Source: Bacillota bacterium (lineage in GTDB: Bacteria > Bacillota > DSM-12270 > Thermacetogeniales > Thermacetogeniaceae). Taken from it: 64,000 nt of DNA. Where the stretch lies: NCBI GenBank assembly GCA_013177945.1, contig JABLXW010000013.1, positions 1-64,000 on the forward strand. The letters are read 5' to 3'. Made by a program: the position numbers and the translations under genes. Below, piece after piece: positions 59,699 through 64,000 of the stretch. The stretch's first letter is position 1. Each line of letters begins with the position of its first letter. The notes beneath the pieces were generated by a model, which did no database searches, was not told where the DNA came from, and saw only the letters and a list, made by a program, of their open reading frames with translations.

Positions 59699-60952
59699 GT
59701 GAAAGCAAAAGGAACCGGGGAAAAGGCAGCCCCCATCAACTGGCTGGAAACGGGGAAACTTTTGTTCCTGGTGCTGCTCATCCTCTGTGTTGCTGTTTTT
59801 TCCGCGAGGCCCCTGGCAGCGCAGCTGCAGAGGCGTTTGGGGCTCGATCTCAAGGGAGGCGTTCATGTCGTTTACGAGGCGGTTTCCACCCCTGATGCTC
59901 CTGTGACTTCGGATTCGATCACCAGGCTCATCGGCATCATCAGGAACAGGGTCGATGCCCTGGGTGTTACCGAGCCCCTCATTCAAAAAGAAGGCGCGAG
60001 GCGGGTTGTGGTGGAATTGCCGGGAGTCAGGGATCCGGAGGAGGCAGTTCGCTTGATCGGGCGCACCGCCCATCTGGAATTTAAAACCGAGGACGGGAAA
60101 ACCGTTCTGACGGGAAAGGATCTGAAAGATGCCCGTGCCCAGTTGAACCCTAACACAAACGAACCCGAGGTTCTCCTGAAGTTTAACAAAGAAGGGGCAA
60201 GAATTTTCGGTCAGGTCACAACGGCAAATGTCAAAAAGAGGATCGCCATTTACCTGGATGATAGACTCTTGACTGCTCCTGTTGTGGATGAGCCGATTAC
60301 AACGGGCGATGCGGTGATCAGGGGAGGGTACCAGACCCTGGAGGAGGCCCAGCGGGAGGCGGTTTTATTGCGCTCCGGCGCTCTCCCCGTCAAGGTTAAA
60401 TTGATGGAAAAGCGGAGCATTGGGCCTCTTTTGGGAAAGGATTCTCTGGATCGGAGCCTGCGGGCCGGGATCATCGGGGTTGCGCTCATTTTTATCTTCA
60501 TGGTGCTTTATTACCGGCTCCCGGGTCTGGTCGCCGACCTTTCGCTGATCGTTTACGGCTTGATCGTAATCGGGGTTTTCCTTTTAATTAAAGCAACACT
60601 CACCCTGCCGGGAATTGCCGGTTTCATCCTCTCCGTCGGGATGGCGGTGGATGCCAACATCATTATCTACGAGCGCCTCAAAGAAGAGTTAAGAACGGGA
60701 AAGACTCTCCGTGCTGCGATTGACGCCGGCTTCCACCATGCCTTCCGCACCATTCTGGATGCCAATATTACGACTCTGATTGCGGCGGCAGTGCTGTACT
60801 ACTTTGGTAGCGGTCCCATCCGGGGTTTTGCCGTGACTTTAAGCATTGGTATTTTAACCAGCATGTTTACAGCGATCACATTCACCCGTTTTGTTTTGCA
60901 TTCGATCGCGCGGTCGCGGCTGGTGCTGAATCCTAAGGCTTACGGTGCCTGA
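59699..60952 (+). CDS. secD: Protein translocase subunit SecD
   Basis: A 417-residue membrane protein. The signature RLGLDLKGGVHVVYEA lies after helix 1; the periplasmic P1 domain spans 60-260, and five C-terminal helices include GMAVDANIIIYERLKEEL near residue 320. It uses proton motive force to complete protein export together with SecF. GTG 59699 follows GGGGGAAGGTGAGG. YajC, often between tgt and secD, is missing. Confidence 0.95.
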   Translation: MKAKGTGEKAAPINWLETGKLLFLVLLILCVAVFSARPLAAQLQRRLGLDLKGGVHVVYEAVSTPDAPVTSDSITRLIGIIRNRVDALGVTEPLIQKEGARRVVVELPGVRDPEEAVRLIGRTAHLEFKTEDGKTVLTGKDLKDARAQLNPNTNEPEVLLKFNKEGARIFGQVTTANVKKRIAIYLDDRLLTAPVVDEPITTGDAVIRGGYQTLEEAQREAVLLRSGALPVKVKLMEKRSIGPLLGKDSLDRSLRAGIIGVALIFIFMVLYYRLPGLVADLSLIVYGLIVIGVFLLIKATLTLPGIAGFILSVGMAVDANIIIYERLKEELRTGKTLRAAIDAGFHHAFRTILDANITTLIAAAVLYYFGSGPIRGFAVTLSIGILTSMFTAITFTRFVLHSIARSRLVLNPKAYGA

Positions 60953-60972
60953 TTTGGGGAGGCTCAGATTTT

Positions 60973-61842
60973 ATGAATTTAATCAAACTGCGCAAGTTCT
61001 GGTATCTCCTCTCGCTCCTGGTAATTATTCCAGGGTTGCTCTCTTTTTTTGCAAAGTGGCATGTTCTGGGGAAGCCGCTGAATTACGGGATTGATTTTAC
61101 CGGGGGGAGCCTTATTGAGATCAGGTTCCAGCGCCCCGTGAATTCAGGGGAGGTCCGGGCCGTGCTCTCTGAACTGGGTCTGGCCGAGGGTGGCAGGGTC
61201 CAAACCACTGCCGGAAATGCAGTTCTCATCCGCACCCGTGACCTTACCCAGGAGGAGAGCGACAGGCTGCTCAAAGGCCTGGAACAGAAGGTGGGAGCCC
61301 TGGAGCTGTTGAGGAATGAAAAGGTTGGGCCCGCGATCGGCAAAGAACTCAGAAATAAAGCCATTTTATCTCTGGTAATTGCCTTTGCTTTGATGATCAT
61401 TTACATCACAATCCGGTTCGAGTTTCGTTTTGCCCTGGCAGCAATTGCCGCCCTGCTGCACGATATTCTGGTGACGGTAGGTCTGGTTTCCCTGCTCTGG
61501 CTGGAGGTGGACGGCGCCTTTATTGCCGCCCTTTTGACCATAGTGGGTTATTCCATTAACGATACTATTGTCATCTTCGACCGGATCCGGGAAAACCTGG
61601 CCCAGCGGAAAAAAGAACCCCTTGATGAAGTGATTCACAACAGCATCATCCAAACCCTGGCCCGCTCCATCAACACCGTCCTGACCGTAATCTTCTGTTT
61701 GGTGGTGCTGATCATCTTCGGGGGAGTGACGATCAGGTCCTTTATGGTGACAATGCTGATCGGGGTGATCAGCGGCTGCTACTCATCGATCTTTAACGCC
61801 AGCCCCTTGTGGTACGATCTCCGGCGCCTCACCGGATCTTGA
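60973..61842 (+). CDS. secF: Protein translocase subunit SecF
   Basis: A 289-residue partner of SecD. NYGIDFTGGSLIEIRF near residue 38, and GYSINDTIVIFDRIRENL near 195 are diagnostic. It starts 20 bases after secD with GGGGAGG as SD. Confidence 0.95.
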   Translation: MNLIKLRKFWYLLSLLVIIPGLLSFFAKWHVLGKPLNYGIDFTGGSLIEIRFQRPVNSGEVRAVLSELGLAEGGRVQTTAGNAVLIRTRDLTQEESDRLLKGLEQKVGALELLRNEKVGPAIGKELRNKAILSLVIAFALMIIYITIRFEFRFALAAIAALLHDILVTVGLVSLLWLEVDGAFIAALLTIVGYSINDTIVIFDRIRENLAQRKKEPLDEVIHNSIIQTLARSINTVLTVIFCLVVLIIFGGVTIRSFMVTMLIGVISGCYSSIFNASPLWYDLRRLTGS

Positions 61843-61869
61843 AATTTACTGGTGGTTGTGTTATTCTTA

Positions 61870-62075
61870 CGTGGCAGGGAAAAGTGGAGAGATGAACAGG
61901 GCGACAGGTGCCCGCAAGACGGGAGAATAGGGAATCAGGTGAAAATCCTGAGCGGTCCCGCCACTGTAAGCAGGAACAAACCCAGGGTAGCCACCGGGCC
62001 GGCCCACCGGCCTGGGAAGGGTGGGGGAGGATGAACTGCGAGCCAGGAGACCTGCCTGTCAGCCGGATTTCCCTT
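61870..62075 (+). ncRNA. Cobalamin (B12) riboswitch upstream of cobT
   Basis: The conserved core GGGAATCAGGTGAAAATCC followed by GAGCGGTCCCGCCACTGTAA, and the B12-box-like GCCAGGAGACCTGCC at 62042-62056, are present in the right order. It should shut off cobT expression when adenosylcobalamin is high, through the terminator at 62108-62142. Confidence 0.95.
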
Positions 62076-62107
62076 ACGGGATAAGGGAAAAACTGCGGGA
62101 TGATGGC

Positions 62108-62142
62108 AAAGTCCCCAAACGGAATGGTTGGGGACTTTTTAT
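62108..62142 (+). terminator. Riboswitch-controlled terminator before cobT
   Basis: An 11-bp stem (62108-62118 AAAGTCCCCAA with 62128-62138 TTGGGGACTTT), nine-base loop and T-run lie between the cobalamin riboswitch and cobT. Confidence 0.85.
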
Positions 62143-62186
62143 GATGCTTTTTTATGATTAATTTTTTTAACATGGGAGGGTTTGCT

Positions 62187-63242
62187 TTGCTGCTGGAGAG
62201 CACGATTGGGAAGATCGGAGAAATCTGTGACGAGGCGCGGGCGAAGGCGCGGGAGAGGCTGGATCAGCTCACAAAACCCCGGGGGAGCCTGGGGATGCTG
62301 GAGGATGTGGCAGCCCAAATTGCAGGGATTACGGGGCAAAGCTTGCCCCGGCTTGAAAACAAGGCCGTCATCGTCATGGCGGGGGACCACGGGGTGGTGG
62401 CAGAGGGGGTAAGCGCCTATCCTCAAGAGGTAACTCCTCAGATGGTGCGGAATTTTTTAAGGGGCGGAGCGGCCATCAACGTCCTGGCGCGGCAGGCCGG
62501 CGCCAGGGTTGTTTGTGTGGATATGGGGGTGGCCGCGCCTCTTGACGAACCAGGGCTGATTAACCGTAAGATTGCCCCCGGTACGAAAAACTTTATCTCA
62601 GGTCCTGCCATGACGCGGGAGGAGGCGAGGGCGGCCGTTGAGGCGGGGATTGAGATCGCAAATCAGGCCATTTCAGAAGGGGTGAATTTGCTGGCAACGG
62701 GAGACATGGGGATCGGCAACACAACCCCCAGCACCGCGATTTTGGCCGCCTTTACGGGTTTCCCTGTTCCTTTGATTACCGGGAGAGGAACGGGGTTGGA
62801 TCAGCCTGGGGTGCAGCGGAAGGTGGAAGTGATAGAGCAGGCTTTAAAGGTGAACAACCCCGACCCCCGCGACGGTCTGGATGTTCTGGCAAAAGTAGGG
62901 GGTTTTGAAATCGGGGGGCTGGCCGGGGTGATCCTGGGGGCTGCTGCGGCCCGCGTTCCGGTTGTGATAGATGGTTTCATCTCCGGGGCGGCTGCGATGG
63001 TTGCCCGCTCCCTTGCACCCCGCGCGGTTAATTACGTGATCGCCTCACACCTTTCCGAGGAGCCGGGTCACCGGGTTATGCTGACGTGGTTGGGGATAAA
63101 ACCCATGCTGCAGATGCAGATGCGTCTGGGTGAAGGAACAGGAGCGGTGCTTGCCTTTCACCTGGTGGAGGCGGCCTTGAGAATTCTGCGGGAAATGGCC
63201 ACCTTCGGCGAGGCCGGGGTAACAGGAGAGATGGTTGTTTAA
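62187..63242 (+). CDS. cobT: Nicotinate-nucleotide-dimethylbenzimidazole phosphoribosyltransferase
   Basis: A 351-residue CobT, which activates the lower ligand of cobamides. KPRGSLGMLEDVA near residue 27, VIVMAGDHGVVAEGVSAYP, TGDMGIGNTTPS and GEGTGAVLAFHLVEAAL (catalytic Glu) are seen. TTG 62187 is preferred as GGGAGGG lies six bases upstream and family members begin LLxxTI; ATG 62172 overlaps that SD. Regulated by the B12 riboswitch. Confidence 0.93.
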   Translation: MLLESTIGKIGEICDEARAKARERLDQLTKPRGSLGMLEDVAAQIAGITGQSLPRLENKAVIVMAGDHGVVAEGVSAYPQEVTPQMVRNFLRGGAAINVLARQAGARVVCVDMGVAAPLDEPGLINRKIAPGTKNFISGPAMTREEARAAVEAGIEIANQAISEGVNLLATGDMGIGNTTPSTAILAAFTGFPVPLITGRGTGLDQPGVQRKVEVIEQALKVNNPDPRDGLDVLAKVGGFEIGGLAGVILGAAAARVPVVIDGFISGAAAMVARSLAPRAVNYVIASHLSEEPGHRVMLTWLGIKPMLQMQMRLGEGTGAVLAFHLVEAALRILREMATFGEAGVTGEMVV

Positions 63243-63308
63243 GGGGGGGCCTTGAGAAAAATTTTCATTTAGTTGTGGCGGTCTGGAGGGGTGTGTTAGA
63301 ATTTAAAA

Positions 63309-63390
63309 GACAAAGTCAGGCTGGATTTAGCTTATCCAGCCGGGCTCTTCAGGAGCAGCGGGTTTTCGGAGAACCCCGTGGGACTTCATC
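63309..63390 (+). ncRNA. Candidate NiCo (czcD-type) riboswitch
   Basis: Three consecutive stems can be drawn: GGCTGGAT/ATCCAGCC (63319-63341), GCTC/GAGC (63344-63356) and CGGGTT/AACCCCG (63359-63378). Between them stand CAGGC, GCCGGGC and, after the third, GTGGGAC; these short words resemble the conserved joints of the NiCo riboswitch found before czcD-type exporters in Firmicutes. The 5' P1 strand is weak. The downstream gene is a CDF transporter. Confidence 0.45.
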
Positions 63391-63423
63391 AAGAAAAAAG
63401 GAACTTGGTGAAGTCCCTTTTTA
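63380..63423 (+). terminator. Strong terminator before the CDF gene, overlapping the riboswitch
   Basis: A 14-bp stem with one G-U pair (63380-63393 with 63404-63417) is followed by a six-base T-run. Its left arm begins with the GGGAC of the candidate riboswitch, the layout expected for a metal-controlled expression platform. Confidence 0.85.
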
Positions 63424-63465
63424 TATGAGAAAGATGGCCAAAAGTTTGGAAAGGTGGTCTTGATT

Positions 63466-64000
63466 GTGAATGTATATGAAAAGGTAAGGGTGGCAAGGCT
63501 CTCGGTTTTTTCCAATACCCTGCTCGTTCTTTTTAAGCTGGTAGTAGGATTGATGATTAATTCTGTAAGTGTGCTTTCAGAGGCAATTCATTCCGGGCTG
63601 GATCTCCTTGCCGCCCTCTTCGCCCTCTTTGCCGTGCGTCAGAGCGGGAAGCCGCCTGACGAAGAGCACCAGTTCGGGCACGGCAAGTTTGAAAATGTGG
63701 CGGGAGTTCTGGAGGCGGTTCTGATCTTTCTCGCGGCGGTTTGGATTATCCGGGAGGCAGTTCAGAAGCTTTTCTCAGGGGCGCATGTGGCCGCTCCCCT
63801 CTGGGGTTTGATCGTGATGGGGGTGTCGGGGGGCGTCAATCTCATAGTTTCCTCGGTGCTTATGAAAACCGCACACGCCACGGACTCCGTTGCTTTAGAG
63901 GCAGATGCCTGGCACCTCAGAACAGATGTTTATACCTCTCTGGGAGTGGCTGCAGGGTTATTTCTCCTGTGGCTCACCGGGTTTCAAATATTTGACCCCC
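63466..64000 (+). CDS. Cation diffusion facilitator family transporter (3' end outside window)
   Basis: At least 178 residues of a CDF/CzcD-like metal efflux protein. SEAIHSGLDLLAA (metal site helix 2), EEHQFGHGKFENVAGVLEA and EADAWHLRTDVYTSLG (helix 5, HxxxD) are in order. The GTG 63466 start has GGAAAGGTGG upstream. The product exports divalent metals such as Zn, Co or Ni. The frame is open to the window edge. Confidence 0.9.
   Translation, partial: MNVYEKVRVARLSVFSNTLLVLFKLVVGLMINSVSVLSEAIHSGLDLLAALFALFAVRQSGKPPDEEHQFGHGKFENVAGVLEAVLIFLAAVWIIREAVQKLFSGAHVAAPLWGLIVMGVSGGVNLIVSSVLMKTAHATDSVALEADAWHLRTDVYTSLGVAAGLFLLWLTGFQIFDP

Overview
The window is a chromosomal segment of a GC-rich, endospore-forming, anaerobic Firmicute (class Clostridia, Thermoanaerobacterales/Peptococcaceae-like). 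The evidence is Shine-Dalgarno-rich operons, consensus sigma-A promoters with 17-base spacers, T-box leaders before thrS and pheST, the order thrS-infC-rpmI-rplT-rlmB-pheST-zapA-polX-mutS2, the order ruvCAB-queH / spoIID-queA-tgt-secDF, and sporulation-type genes (YtxC, SpoIID, YqzL-like). The species cannot be fixed from sequence alone. No CRISPR array, rRNA gene, insertion sequence or complete prophage was seen.

Layout. 1-6.2 kb holds small or accessory genes: a stress-type protein, DUF1540, MobB, DUF1015, a PHP phosphoesterase, a cation exchanger, RidA-LysE and a YlbF-family protein. 6.3-10.7 kb encodes a nucleotidyltransferase/phosphomannomutase fusion with degenerate active sites beside a GH15 glycosidase. 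10.8-12.4 kb is an ECF transporter T+A pair. 12.4-15.1 kb is a polyamine operon (arginine decarboxylase, aminopropyltransferase, agmatinase) followed by a tiny metal-binding protein. 15.1-16.3 kb is a six-tRNA array that ends in a probable integration scar: an aberrant tRNA 3' fragment, paired 9-base repeats and a truncated DUF4405 gene. 16.3-20.3 kb holds cell-wall enzymes, an FAD oxidoreductase and an ATP-dependent DNA ligase. 20.3-23.9 kb is a K+ uptake operon (two TrkA, an unlisted 47-residue membrane protein, TrkH). 24-26.4 kb has a tRNA, an HD-GYP protein and YtxC. 26.4-36.9 kb is the translation cluster with its T-box and infC leaders, then zapA and polX. 37-45 kb holds a phosphatase-like metalloenzyme, a NIF3-like protein, paired fluoride channels, DUF190, a U32 protein and MutS2. 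45-48.5 kb encodes a class A PBP and a BusR-like regulator. 49-52.7 kb is a phosphatase and ruvCAB-queH-DUF2905, which overlaps a convergent sigI-rsgI pair. 54.5-61.8 kb is spoIID-queA-tgt, then a MazF-like cassette and HD protein where yajC would be expected, then secDF. 61.9-64 kb has a cobalamin riboswitch with cobT, then a candidate NiCo riboswitch with a cation-efflux gene running off the window.

Most genes are housekeeping. The most unusual items are the MazF-like cassette between tgt and secD, the small membrane protein stop-start-coupled to TrkH, the doubly degenerate sugar-nucleotide fusion, the BusR-like GntR/RCK_C regulator, the 150-base overprint of rsgI on the DUF2905 gene, the tRNA integration scar, and the candidate metal riboswitch beside the B12 locus.
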